Source: Nanobdellota archaeon | GTDB taxonomy: Archaea; Nanobdellota; Nanobdellia; Pacearchaeales; GW2011-AR1 | Length of the DNA stretch: 23,111 nt | Direction: 5' to 3' | Assembly: GCA_018901675.1 (NCBI GenBank) | Contig: JAHIEH010000029.1 | Coordinates: 1-23,111 of the forward strand | In this document: positions 6,639 to 14,000 of the stretch, piece by piece | Layout of the letters: each line of letters starts with the position of its first letter | How positions within the stretch are numbered: the stretch's first letter is position 1 | The notes under the pieces: model-generated | Seen by the model: only the letters and a program-made list of their open reading frames with translations | Databases searched by the model: none | Told to the model about the DNA's origin: nothing | Made by a program: the position numbers and the translations under genes

Positions 6639-6854
6639 TTATTTTTTCTTCATTGTATAAAAAGCAAGAACAACTGAACAGGCTATCAAAAGCAAGCCAA
6701 TAACTGCAAGAAATTCGAACTTGCTTTTGGTTGTGTAATCTATTATTATATTCCCTGTAAATCCTTTATTTAAGAAAAAAAATCCTCCGAATAAAGCCAA
6801 GGCTGCAAAGAAAGCCACTACCGGGGTTGATTTGAAAAAGCTTTTATTTTCCAT
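6639..6854 (-). CDS. Small two-TM membrane protein
   Basis: A 71-aa protein beginning MENKSFFKST, with hydrophobic helices at about residues 11-28 and 46-66, an extracytoplasmic-looking loop containing FTGNIIIDYTTKSKFE, and a C-terminal MKKK. The 'TGNII' loop after a first TM helix recurs in many small DPANN membrane proteins, but no function is known to me. It is preceded by an 18-codon ORF ending 4 nt before its ATG (6859-6915), whose first codons copy its own start. Confidence 0.7.
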   Translation of the reverse strand: MENKSFFKSTPVVAFFAALALFGGFFFLNKGFTGNIIIDYTTKSKFEFLAVIGLLLIACSVVLAFYTMKKK

Positions 6855-6858
6855 TTTA

Positions 6859-6915
6859 TTATGTTTTCTTGAAAAATGGGAAATTAGAAAACCTCCTGTT
6901 TTCTTTATTTTCCAT
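6859..6915 (-). CDS. 18-codon leader ORF with FSNFPFF signature, copy 1
   Basis: The frame reads MENKENRRFSNFPFFKKT and stops 4 nt before the ATG of the small two-TM protein. It closely resembles the mini-ORF at 8213-8266 (MVNEENKKFSNFPFFRE), 1.3 kb away on the other strand. The stretch coding for FSNFPFF is identical in DNA over 23 bp. Both mini-ORFs sit about 39-40 bp after a TATA-like box and end 4-8 nt before the main start. The first four codons (MENK) also match the first four of the downstream protein. Function is unknown: leader peptide, translated regulatory element or duplicated start region are all possible. Confidence 0.55.
   Translation of the reverse strand: MENKENRRFSNFPFFKKT
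6870..6892 (-). repeat. 23-bp exact repeat, copy 1
   Basis: Read on the minus strand, this 23-bp segment is identical to 8236-8258 on the plus strand. It lies in the leader ORF and ends 15 nt before the main ATG. Key features are TTTTCT at its start and CCCATTTTT at its end. Confidence 0.9.
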
Positions 6916-6950
6916 TTTTTACTTTATTCTGCCGTAATAGTCTCTTAACT

Positions 6951-6957
6951 CTTTATA
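6951..6957 (-). promoter_or_regulatory. Possible TATA box for the leader ORF and small membrane protein
   Basis: TATAAAG on the minus strand is centred 39 bp before the leader-ORF ATG at 6915, which predicts a start about 14 nt before that ATG. The box overlaps the stop codon of the gene at 6953-7579, so read-through from that gene is an alternative. Confidence 0.35.
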
Positions 6958-7579
6958 CTAACATAAATGCATATACCATCCCAATCAATACTACAGAAGC
7001 CAAAAAGCTCCATAATATCAAACTCCCAAAAAATATTTTATTCCCATCTAAGTCTGATAAAGGAAGCATATTAAAAAATGCGAAGAAAATATTAAGTTTT
7101 GCAAATTCCGGCTGATTTATTAAATATCCTACAACTGCAATTATCAAATTGGCAAAAATTCCCGCTGCGGCTATCAGCCCTATATGGTATTCTGTCATTT
7201 CTGAAAAGCTGTATAATCCATGGCGTTTTGCAGCTCTGTAGACTTTTGCCTTAACCTCAAAAACTAAAGACGCAAGCCAGACTACATACCCCATAGAAAT
7301 CAAAGAGAAAACTATCGGGAAAAGAGCTCCTGCGGGAAAAGGTTTTTTGAAATACCTAGATGGCTTAAATCCATATCTCTGAACTTCCCATAATCTTATT
7401 TCTGCTTCTGATTCAAGATAATATGCCATTATTTTCTTGGCAACTATATTTACTGCGAGCAGGACAGATATAGCTAGCATAGTGTAAAGGATTCCGCTCA
7501 AACCTTTCCATAAAGACATGCTGAACCCAAGTATAACTATTGCAAGCAGGATGCAAACTATTTCCTTTTTATTTAGCAT
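6953..7579 (-). CDS. Site-2-protease-like (M50 family) membrane protein lacking the HExxH site
   Basis: The 208-aa protein has about five hydrophobic helices and matches archaeal M50 homologues around the third core helix: NMLPLSDLDGNKIFFGS (about 168-184) holds the NxxPxxxLDG motif, where the Asp normally binds zinc. The region SFSEMTEYHIGLIAAAGIFANL is also typical of archaeal M50-like proteins. Where active enzymes have HExxH, this protein reads NIVAKKIMAYYLE (about 44-56), so both His and the Glu are absent. It should be unable to cleave peptides and may be a pseudo-protease that binds or regulates membrane proteins. A TATA box 25.5 bp before the ATG supports a leaderless start. Confidence 0.75.
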   Translation of the reverse strand: MLNKKEIVCILLAIVILGFSMSLWKGLSGILYTMLAISVLLAVNIVAKKIMAYYLESEAEIRLWEVQRYGFKPSRYFKKPFPAGALFPIVFSLISMGYVVWLASLVFEVKAKVYRAAKRHGLYSFSEMTEYHIGLIAAAGIFANLIIAVVGYLINQPEFAKLNIFFAFFNMLPLSDLDGNKIFFGSLILWSFLASVVLIGMVYAFMLV

Positions 7580-7600
7580 GTAGATATTAAATAATATTTT

Positions 7601-7608
7601 TTTATAAA
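7601..7608 (-). promoter_or_regulatory. TATA box of the M50-like gene
   Basis: TTTATAAA is centred at 7604.5, 25.5 bp from the minus-strand ATG at 7579. The remaining part of the 149-bp divergent gap (about 7610-7690) has no feature I can name. Confidence 0.6.
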
Positions 7609-7699
7609 TGTTGTGCCTGTAAACCTAAAACCCCTGCTTTAAGCACTAATACTCGTTTGAGTTCCCCCCTTTAGATTATCCTTCTGGACAAGAGAAAAA

Positions 7700-7707
7700 T
7701 ATTTAAA
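7700..7707 (+). promoter_or_regulatory. TATA box of the PRC-barrel gene, with purine-rich BRE
   Basis: TATTTAAA is centred at 7703.5, 25.5 bp before the ATG at 7729. It is preceded by AGAGAAAAA. Almost the same block, AGAGAAAATATTTAAA, occurs at 8162-8177, which suggests a shared TFB-recognition sequence. Confidence 0.65.
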
Positions 7708-7728
7708 GGAGTTAAATTAGATTTTAAT

Positions 7729-8007
7729 ATGAGAGTTAAAAAAATATCCGAGGTTATCGGAACAAGGGTGTATACTGACTCAGGCGATTACTTTGGAGAG
7801 ATTGAAGAAGCCAATCTGCACGAGAATAAGATTGACGGATGGAGAATAAAAGTTGGAGGAAGCATAATGTCCCTTATCGGCGGTGCGAGAGGAGTTATAA
7901 TCCCACACCAATTTGTAAAAGCTATCAGCGACATCTTTATAATCAACAAATCTGCTTTGCCAAGCTCAGAATCTGACATGGAAGAGATACCTACAGATTT
8001 GATGTAA
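7729..8007 (+). CDS. PRC-barrel domain protein
   Basis: The 92-aa protein has the compact beta-rich PRC-barrel pattern over about residues 3-76: KKISEVIGTRVYTDSGDYFGEIEEA, in which the V-x-T-x-x-G-x-x-x-G-x-I/V strand turn is diagnostic, then DGWRIKV, GARGVIIPHQFVKAI and DIFIINK. A short acidic tail follows (SSESDMEEIPTDLM). PRC-barrels are small scaffold domains found in RNA maturation factors and in archaeal division proteins. Stand-alone archaeal copies have been tied to cell division in haloarchaea, but nothing here proves that role. It is a single-gene unit with its own TATA box. Confidence 0.85.
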   Translation: MRVKKISEVIGTRVYTDSGDYFGEIEEANLHENKIDGWRIKVGGSIMSLIGGARGVIIPHQFVKAISDIFIINKSALPSSESDMEEIPTDLM

Positions 8008-8169
8008 TTATCGAGCAATGTTGGTTTTAGAACTTTCTGTTTTGTAAATTATGAATAATACATAAGTTTTATCATTTAAGTTGCTATATTCGCCTAATCG
8101 GTTTTCTTAGAGTTCCCAGATTGATGCCCCTTCAGCATATCAAACGGGTAGAGATAAAATAAGAGAAAA

Positions 8170-8177
8170 TATTTAAA
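8170..8177 (+). promoter_or_regulatory. TATA box upstream of leader ORF copy 2
   Basis: TATTTAAA is centred at 8173.5, 39.5 bp before the leader ATG at 8213, which predicts transcription start near 8199. Unlike its neighbours this transcript would carry a leader of about 14 nt before the mini-ORF. The intergenic stretch 8008-8160 shows nothing else I can support. Confidence 0.55.
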
Positions 8178-8212
8178 TAGCGAAAATCTCTTAATATAAT
8201 CAAGGTATAAAA

Positions 8213-8266
8213 ATGGTAAACGAAGAAAACAAGAAGTTTTCTAATTTCCCATTTTTCAGGGAATAA
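8213..8266 (+). CDS. 17-codon leader ORF with FSNFPFF signature, copy 2
   Basis: The frame reads MVNEENKKFSNFPFFRE and stops 8 nt before the ATG at 8275. It matches the minus-strand mini-ORF at 6859-6915: 11 of 17 residues are identical and both Lys-Lys pairs become Arg-Arg. Most DNA differences between the copies change the residue, so conservation may act on the DNA or RNA as much as on the peptide. The first codons (MVNE) copy the start of the downstream protein (MVNET). Confidence 0.55.
   Translation: MVNEENKKFSNFPFFRE
8236..8258 (+). repeat. 23-bp exact repeat, copy 2
   Basis: Identical to the minus strand of 6870-6892. It ends 16 nt before the ATG at 8275, compared with 15 nt at the other copy, so its distance to the main start is preserved. 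Confidence 0.9.
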
Positions 8267-8274
8267 AATAAAAA

Positions 8275-8778
8275 ATGGTAAATGAAACAATTATCCAGAA
8301 TTGGATTTTTAAAGAATTTATACTCCCATTTCTCCTGATTTTCGCAGTTGTTTTTGCGGTTCTTGAGAAAACAAAGATATTTGGAGAAGACAAAAAACAG
8401 CTTAATGCTATTGTTGCGTTTGTTGTTGGATTGATTTTTGTAGGTGTAGCATATCCAAAACAGGTTGTAGGAAATATGATTTTATTCTTGACAGTTTCTT
8501 TAATTATAGTCCTGGTATTCTTAATGCTTTACGGGTTTGTTGCAAGCGACCTAAAAGATGGCTATAAAGCTGAGGGATGGATGAAATGGGCTTTTTTAAT
8601 TATAATTAGTGTTGCAGTAATCGGCGCTGTTATCTGGGCAACAGGGTTTAAATCAGAATTTTTTGATATTTTATTCGGGCAGAGCTGGAGCACTTCGTTC
8701 TGGACAAATTTTTTATTTGTGGTTGTAATTGTAGTAGCAGTTGCAGTAGTTTTAAAAGGCGCTGCTAAAAAAGAATAA
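8275..8778 (+). CDS. Polytopic membrane protein, paralogue A
   Basis: The 167-aa protein is mostly hydrophobic, with helices at about residues 14-32, 43-62, 66-88, 104-122 and 138-160, and a basic C-terminus (KGAAKKE). The first helix, FILPFLLIFAVVFAVLEKTKIF, aligns with LLPFLLIFAMVYGVLSSMQIF in the protein at 8964-9542, and the following AIVAFVVGLIF aligns with GVIALSIGLLA, so the two are paralogues. No catalytic motif is visible. Their position next to a TadA/TadC-type secretion locus makes a role in that machine possible. A 17-codon leader ORF precedes it. Confidence 0.75.
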   Translation: MVNETIIQNWIFKEFILPFLLIFAVVFAVLEKTKIFGEDKKQLNAIVAFVVGLIFVGVAYPKQVVGNMILFLTVSLIIVLVFLMLYGFVASDLKDGYKAEGWMKWAFLIIISVAVIGAVIWATGFKSEFFDILFGQSWSTSFWTNFLFVVVIVVAVAVVLKGAAKKE

Positions 8779-8934
8779 TTCTTTTGTTAGGGAGAAGGAA
8801 ATAAGTTGTAGCAGGATGATAAAGTTATTAATTTGATTATCAAGGTTCATGGATTTATTGTTTTAGATATAGAAAGTATTGAGGGTTAAATGTTTTCGTA
8901 ACAAAAAATAAAATATTTATCCCCCAGCGAAACA

Positions 8935-8942
8935 TATTTAAA
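8935..8942 (+). promoter_or_regulatory. TATA box of paralogue B
   Basis: TATTTAAA is centred at 8938.5, 25.5 bp before the ATG at 8964. This favours the first of two adjacent ATGs (8964 and 8967). Confidence 0.65.
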
Positions 8943-8963
8943 TATTCTTTAACAAGTGACTAT

Positions 8964-9542
8964 ATGATGTTCATGTTAAATGGGGTGTTTTTGCAGGCGT
9001 ATGGTTATTATGGAGGGGTGATAGGTGATATGCTCAATAAATGGGCAGAGATGGGATTTTTCAGTTACCTTCTTCCATTCTTGCTGATATTCGCTATGGT
9101 TTATGGAGTGTTGAGCTCTATGCAGATTTTTAAAGAGAATAGAGCGATTGATGGTGTTATAGCGCTTTCTATTGGCTTGCTCGCTTTGCAGTTTGAGTTT
9201 GTTCCGGTATTCTTTTCTGAAGTTTTTCCACGACTTGGCGTCGGTTTAGCAGTTTTGCTTGTGCTGATAATACTCGGAGGATTTTTTATTGACCCTAAAA
9301 AAGCAGGGATTATGTATACTATGCTGGGAATAGGAGTTGTAATCGCAATAATTGTTTTAGTAAAAACTTCAGGAGCAGTTGGATGGTCTAGCGGGCAATG
9401 GTGGGGTGACAACTGGGAAATGGTTGCAGGAGGGCTTTTTATTTTGATTTTAATTGCTATAATTACTGGGGGGTCAAACAAAGGAAATCCACCTTCATCA
9501 TCAGCAGGATATACCCTTAGTCCTTGGAGAGCAAATAGTTAA
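8964..9542 (+). CDS. Polytopic membrane protein, paralogue B
   Basis: The 192-aa protein has about five hydrophobic helices (roughly residues 32-50, 58-76, 88-108, 113-132 and 150-168). It ends in a polar Ser/Pro/Asn-rich tail (SNKGNPPSSSAGYTLSPWRANS) that paralogue A lacks. The segment YLLPFLLIFAMVYGVL identifies it as a paralogue of the protein at 8275-8778. The loop before the last helix is Trp- and Gly-rich (GWSSGQWWGDNWE). Function is unknown. It has its own promoter and is leaderless by the TATA spacing, so the two paralogues are probably separately expressed. Confidence 0.75.
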   Translation: MMFMLNGVFLQAYGYYGGVIGDMLNKWAEMGFFSYLLPFLLIFAMVYGVLSSMQIFKENRAIDGVIALSIGLLALQFEFVPVFFSEVFPRLGVGLAVLLVLIILGGFFIDPKKAGIMYTMLGIGVVIAIIVLVKTSGAVGWSSGQWWGDNWEMVAGGLFILILIAIITGGSNKGNPPSSSAGYTLSPWRANS

Positions 9543-9779
9543 TAAAATTCTGGGAATAAGACACATTTTTGGGGTTTAATTTAACTTATCAGATATTTAT
9601 TGATAAAGATTATAAAAAGTTACTCGGGCGAATTTAATAAAACTATCGTGATTGTTGCATCTATTATCTGCAACTAATTTTAATTTGGTTTATATGCCGG
9701 CAATAATTTTAATCTTCAATTTTATAATGGCTGGGTTTGCCTAAGCAGCTAAAACCTAAAAATTATCTTTTACCGAGAA
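9543..9779. other. Convergent intergenic region without an identified gene
   Basis: This 237-bp gap lies between two convergent genes. It holds a small hairpin (GTTGCA 9654-9659 with TGCAAC 9669-9674), several TATA-like runs (TATAAAAAG near 9611, TTTATAATG near 9721) and a 16-codon ORF (9694-9744) without a well-placed promoter. I see no tRNA, C/D-box or other known RNA. A short transcript from the last TATA-like run is possible but unsupported. Confidence 0.4.
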
Positions 9780-10487
9780 TCATTTCTTAGAAATTCTGCC
9801 TTGTGATTTCTTCTCTGTTTTTTTAGGGAGATAAGAGATTTCTTCATGTTTTCTTGCAGAAGGAATTATATTGCTGAACGATTCTTCAATCATAGACATC
9901 TCTTTTTTTATTGAGCCCAAATCCTGCCCATAAGAGCCTATTTTTTCAAGAATAGTAATCTGCAACTTGTCGATTATCGTTTCAATTTTCCTGAGTCTTA
10001 TTGATACATTTTCTATTCTTGCCTGTGTCAAGGATTTCATTTCATTCAATTCCTGAAGCTGCCTTTGGATATTGGATATTTTTTCAGCGAAAACCTGCTC
10101 TGCAATTTCTATCATTGTTTCGGTATCCATTCCTCCTGAAGAAGGATTGTAAGGAGCATAAGATTCATAATTCTGCTGAGAATATCCTCCTGCTGCAGGA
10201 GATGAATATCCCTGTGGAGAAACTTCCTGAGTTTGCGGGGCATAAAATCCTTGGTTTTGTTCTCCTTCCCCGCTCCCATATTCAGGCAGTGGAGTCTGCA
10301 TTATTGAGGGTTGCATTTGAGTATTGTCCTGATTATCCCCCCCCATTACTGCTTTTTTTATCTGTGCTTGGTTTAAAGCATCGTTTATCTCCCGAGGCGA
10401 AACTCCTCGCTGTTGGAGGCTTTGAACAATCTGATTATCCTCCATTCCCCCATTTTTCATCTTTATAATCTCCTCTAAAATTCCCAT
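9780..10487 (-). CDS. Coiled-coil protein with a small N-terminal helical domain and Q/P-rich linker
   Basis: The 235-aa protein has three parts. Residues 1-47 (MGILEEIIKMKNGGMEDNQI to IKKAV) form a small three-helix unit resembling UBA-like or short oligomerisation domains. Residues about 50-115 are a low-complexity Gln/Pro/Gly/Ser/Tyr linker. Residues about 118-215 are a long amphipathic helix with heptads (ISNIQRQLQELNEMKSLTQ and onward) and a basic end (KKTEKKSQGRISKK). It is soluble, and its position beside the secretion ATPase suggests a cytoplasmic accessory factor, in the manner of archaellum ArlC/D/E-type proteins; no sequence match to those is claimed. A TATA box lies 25.5 bp before the ATG. 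Confidence 0.75.
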   Translation of the reverse strand: MGILEEIIKMKNGGMEDNQIVQSLQQRGVSPREINDALNQAQIKKAVMGGDNQDNTQMQPSIMQTPLPEYGSGEGEQNQGFYAPQTQEVSPQGYSSPAAGGYSQQNYESYAPYNPSSGGMDTETMIEIAEQVFAEKISNIQRQLQELNEMKSLTQARIENVSIRLRKIETIIDKLQITILEKIGSYGQDLGSIKKEMSMIEESFSNIIPSARKHEEISYLPKKTEKKSQGRISKK

Positions 10488-10508
10488 TTTATTTATTCTA
10501 TTGTTATC

Positions 10509-10516
10509 CTTTTATG
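10509..10516 (-). promoter_or_regulatory. TATA box of the coiled-coil gene
   Basis: On the minus strand CATAAAAG is centred 25.5 bp before the ATG at 10487. It abuts the structured inverted-repeat element at 10517-10580, which therefore lies between the end of one gene and the promoter of the next. Confidence 0.5.
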
Positions 10517-10580
10517 TCAAGAATGCTTTGCGAAAACTGCATCCTTCAGGATGCAGTTGAGCATTCTTGAGCATCCAAAA
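10517..10580 (-). repeat. Structured 3' element, copy 1 (nested inverted repeat)
   Basis: Read on the minus strand the element starts TTTTGGATGC (10580-10571). Then comes an 11-bp outer arm TCAAGAATGCT (10570-10560) and an inner hairpin of 10 bp with a 4-nt loop (AACTGCATCC, TGAA, GGATGCAGTT, 10558-10535). The matching outer arm AGCATTCTTGA (10527-10517) follows. It lies 33 nt after the stop of the gene at 10614-10952 and just before the next promoter. It matches copy 2 at 14874-14934 in order, flank and orientation relative to the upstream gene. Confidence 0.8.
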
Positions 10581-10613
10581 GTCTAAACAAACCACACTTT
10601 TTAAGGTGGGGTA

Positions 10614-10952
10614 TTATACAAAGACTTTTTGATTTTGTGATTCTTTTACTAGCTGAAACATTTTTACCTGTTTTGCCAGAATTGCAAGGTCTTCTTTTTT
10701 TGCGAATTTTGACAATTCACCTGAGGCATTTTCTAAAAAGTCTTTCATCCTCCCCATATCCTGGTTTAATACTTCGAGCTCTTTTTTTATCTCCAATATT
10801 TCTTCATTAGTTTTTTCTTTTATTTCTATCATGTTTCTGCCTATTAATAATAATCTATCTTTAACAATCCGCTGTTTTTCTTCTGAATCTCTGATTTTTA
10901 TGTTAAATTCTCTAAGTATCTGATTAAAGTAGTCTGGCTGTTGTTCTTCCAT
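10614..10952 (-). CDS. Small coiled-coil protein
   Basis: The 112-aa protein is almost entirely charged helix with heptad-like spacing from about residue 8 to 100 (YFNQILREFNIKIRDSEEKQ; then EEILEIKKELEVLNQDMGRM). It has no membrane segment and no enzyme motif. It diverges from the secretion ATPase gene with a 93-bp gap, and another coiled-coil gene follows it on the same strand. It may be a cytoplasmic partner of the secretion machine, but that is inferred only from position. TATA-like sequences (TATAC near 10973 and TTTAAA near 10968 on the minus strand) precede the ATG. Confidence 0.7.
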   Translation of the reverse strand: MEEQQPDYFNQILREFNIKIRDSEEKQRIVKDRLLLIGRNMIEIKEKTNEEILEIKKELEVLNQDMGRMKDFLENASGELSKFAKKEDLAILAKQVKMFQLVKESQNQKVFV

Positions 10953-11016
10953 CTTTTTATGTCTTTTAAAGTATAAATGGGTTTAAATTTGTTACGATGC
11001 CCACACCATAAAAACA

Positions 11017-11024
11017 ATTTTAAA
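11017..11024 (+). promoter_or_regulatory. TATA box setting the start of the secretion ATPase
   Basis: ATTTTAAA is centred at 11020.5, 25.5 bp before the ATG at 11046. This argues against the ATG at 10977, which would add 23 residues with no family resemblance. Confidence 0.65.
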
Positions 11025-11045
11025 CTCCTTATGCTTTTTTCTTTT

Positions 11046-14000
11046 ATGGATACTAAAAGAAGTGAACAGCTTTATTCATATGAGATAAGGAGAGAGGCAG
11101 GGGAAGATGTTCTTTACATTAACTATCTCGGGGCGCCATATGTGCCCAGCATCGCTTCATCCCCTGAAGTTATGGAGAGAACTATAGATGCCCTAATTGA
11201 AAATCCGAATGCATCAAGAGTTGTTTTTATGCAGCAGAGGAATTATAATTATGATTTCAAGGAAACATCAATGCTCCTGGAAATTGCACAGCTTTATGTT
11301 TTTTTGCTAAAGCAGGAGAGAGTGTTATCTATTGAAAAGCTTTCATCCCAATATACTGAATTTTTTTCAAAGAGATATAATGAAGTTTTTAATTTTATGA
11401 TTTTATTAAAAAGAGACCCTGTTGCCGCTTATACTGAAATAAGAAAAATAATCATCGAATCTAAAATTCTTTTGGAGAAGATAGACGAACAATTCAGGCA
11501 AGACCAGAAGAATTATATTGCATTTTTAGAGAAGATTTTCGGTTTGATTAAAAATACTCTCGTCATGCAGTCTGCTTTGCCTTATCTTGATGATTATCGG
11601 CAAATGGACAGGGCGGTTTATGAAAGGATTTTCAGGCCAGATGTAATCCCCAATTTCACTTTTACACGGCTTATTGCAGAACTGCCGGAGGATGCAGAGA
11701 TTATAGACCAATATAAAATTTCCAATGGTGAGTTTGATGAATCAATTGTCACTATTTTAAAAAAAGAAGATGAAGCAAAATTAATTTATCACCTAAGCCC
11801 TCCTGAAAATTCGCTGACTGAAGAACAGCATATGTTGTTAAATTTGGCAAGGCAGGTTTTGACAGAACACCAGCCAAAAGCAGAGGAGTTTACTGACACA
11901 GACAGAATAAGGCAGGTTTTTTTTAATATCTCTCAGGGATTGCTTTCGGACTTAGCGAATAGCAAAGATATCACTTTAAATTATTCTGACCTGAATAAAC
12001 TGGCAACAATACTGGTAAGGCATACCATTGGTTTTGGTTTGATTGAAGTTTTGTTGCAAGATAAGAAACTTCAGGATATTGTTTTAAACGCACCAATACC
12101 TTTGGTGAATATTTTTGTAAGGCATGAAACTTATGACGAGTGCTCTACAAATATTCTTCCTAGCCAGGAAGATGCAGATTCCTGGGCTGCAAAATTCAGG
12201 ATGATTTCCGGAAGGCCATTAGATGAAGCAAATCCGATTTTAGACACTCAGCTTGCGATTGGAAATGTAAGAGCGAGGATTGCTATTGTTCAAGAGCCTT
12301 TGTCACCGAATGGCTTGACCTATGCATTAAGAAGGCATAGAGAAGAGCCCTGGACTTTGCCTTTGTTTGTTAAAAACAGGATGATTAATTCTTTTACTGC
12401 AGGATTATTCAGTTTTTTAATTGACGGCTCCAGGACTTTGTTAATTGCAGGAACAAGAAGTTCAGGAAAGACTTCTCTGCTTGGAAGTTTGATGCTTGAA
12501 ATAATTCCTAAATACAGAATAATAACTATAGAGGACAGCGTGACTGGAGATAGCAGTATTATTATAAAAGAAAATGGAAAATTTAAAAAAACAACCATCA
12601 GCGATTTTATAGACGAGCAAATTAAGAAAAATGGGTTTCTTGATGAGGATGGCAGGGAAAAAGCATTAAATGCAGATGATATAAAAATTTTTTCTGTTGA
12701 TAAAAGTGGGAAGGTTTTATTGTCCAAGCCAAGCAAATTTATAAAGCATAAAACAAATAAACAGATTTATGAGATTAATACAACTTCTGGGAAGAGAATT
12801 AAAGTTACCGAAGATCATTCTTTATTTAGTTTAGATGAAAAAAATATTCTTAAGCCAATAAAATCCAAGGAACTAAAGGAAGGGAATTTTATAGCAATTC
12901 CCTCTCTATTGCCTTTTGACAACTCTTTAGATAAAATAAACATCCTTGATAATATAGAGAAATTTGGCAAAAAAGTTTTTGTTATCGGAGAGGGAGTTAA
13001 TAATTTTTTAATAGAATATAGAAAAGAATTATTTGAATACGCTTTAAAAAGTGGATTTAAAAAGCCAACAATTCAAAGCTGGACGAGAAATAAAATTATC
13101 CCAATAAGAATTTTTGAAAAATTTAGGGAGCTGATTAAAGACGGAAATCTTAAAATAAAATGCTATGGCAATTCCCGCGAGATTGATAGTCAATTAAAGT
13201 TAGATGAATCTTTTTTAAACTTTATCGGCTTGTGGATTGCAGATGGATGTTACGATAAAAATTCTATAATCATCTCTGTTCAAGAGGAAGAAAATAAAAA
13301 AATTGTTAGGCAGATTGCAGAAAGATTCAATATCCCTGTTAAGCTGCATCATGACAAATTTTCTTCAATGTTGAACTCTTCTATTTTAAAAGAAGTAATG
13401 ACAAATATTTTGGGGTTAAAAGGGAATGCTTATACTAAAAAGATACCCTCTTGGATGCATAATTTATCAAATAAGCAGGCAGGATGGCTTTTAAAAGGAT
13501 ATTTTAGCGGGGACGGATGTGCTTCAGATAAAGAAGTTATTATCGCTTCCTGTTCAAGACAGCTTGTTGAGGATATTTCTACTTTGTTATTAAGATTTAA
13601 TATTATCCTAAGAATCTCAAAAATGAAAGATAAAGATAAAACTATAAATTGTAGAATTGGCTCGATTAAAATGTTAAATTCTTTTAAAGATAATATTGGT
13701 TTTCTCGTTAACTCTAAACAAAATAATTTGGAAAAATTATGTTCGAGAATTTCCACACATGACACTTCGGATGTTATTCCTTTGTCATTAGAAATTAAAA
13801 ATGAATTGAGTGATATCTTGGGAGAAAAATTCAGCAAACAGGATTATATCACAAGAGAAAATAACTTAGGCAGGGAGCATTTGAAAAAACTTCTTGAAGA
13901 AGTTCCTGAAGGAATTACTAACCCTATTGACCCTTTAAGAACATTGGTGGGGTCAGATATTTTTTGGGATAGAGTTAAGAGTATAAAAAAGGTAAGTTAT

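Noticed and set aside
9694..9744. 16-codon ORF MPAIILIFNFIMAGFA in the convergent gap
   Set aside because: There is no well-placed promoter or ribosome binding site, and short open frames are expected by chance in such AT-rich DNA.
10977..11045. Longer ATPase start at 10977
   Set aside because: The extra 23 residues resemble no family start and would place the start codon before the TATA box at 11017-11024.
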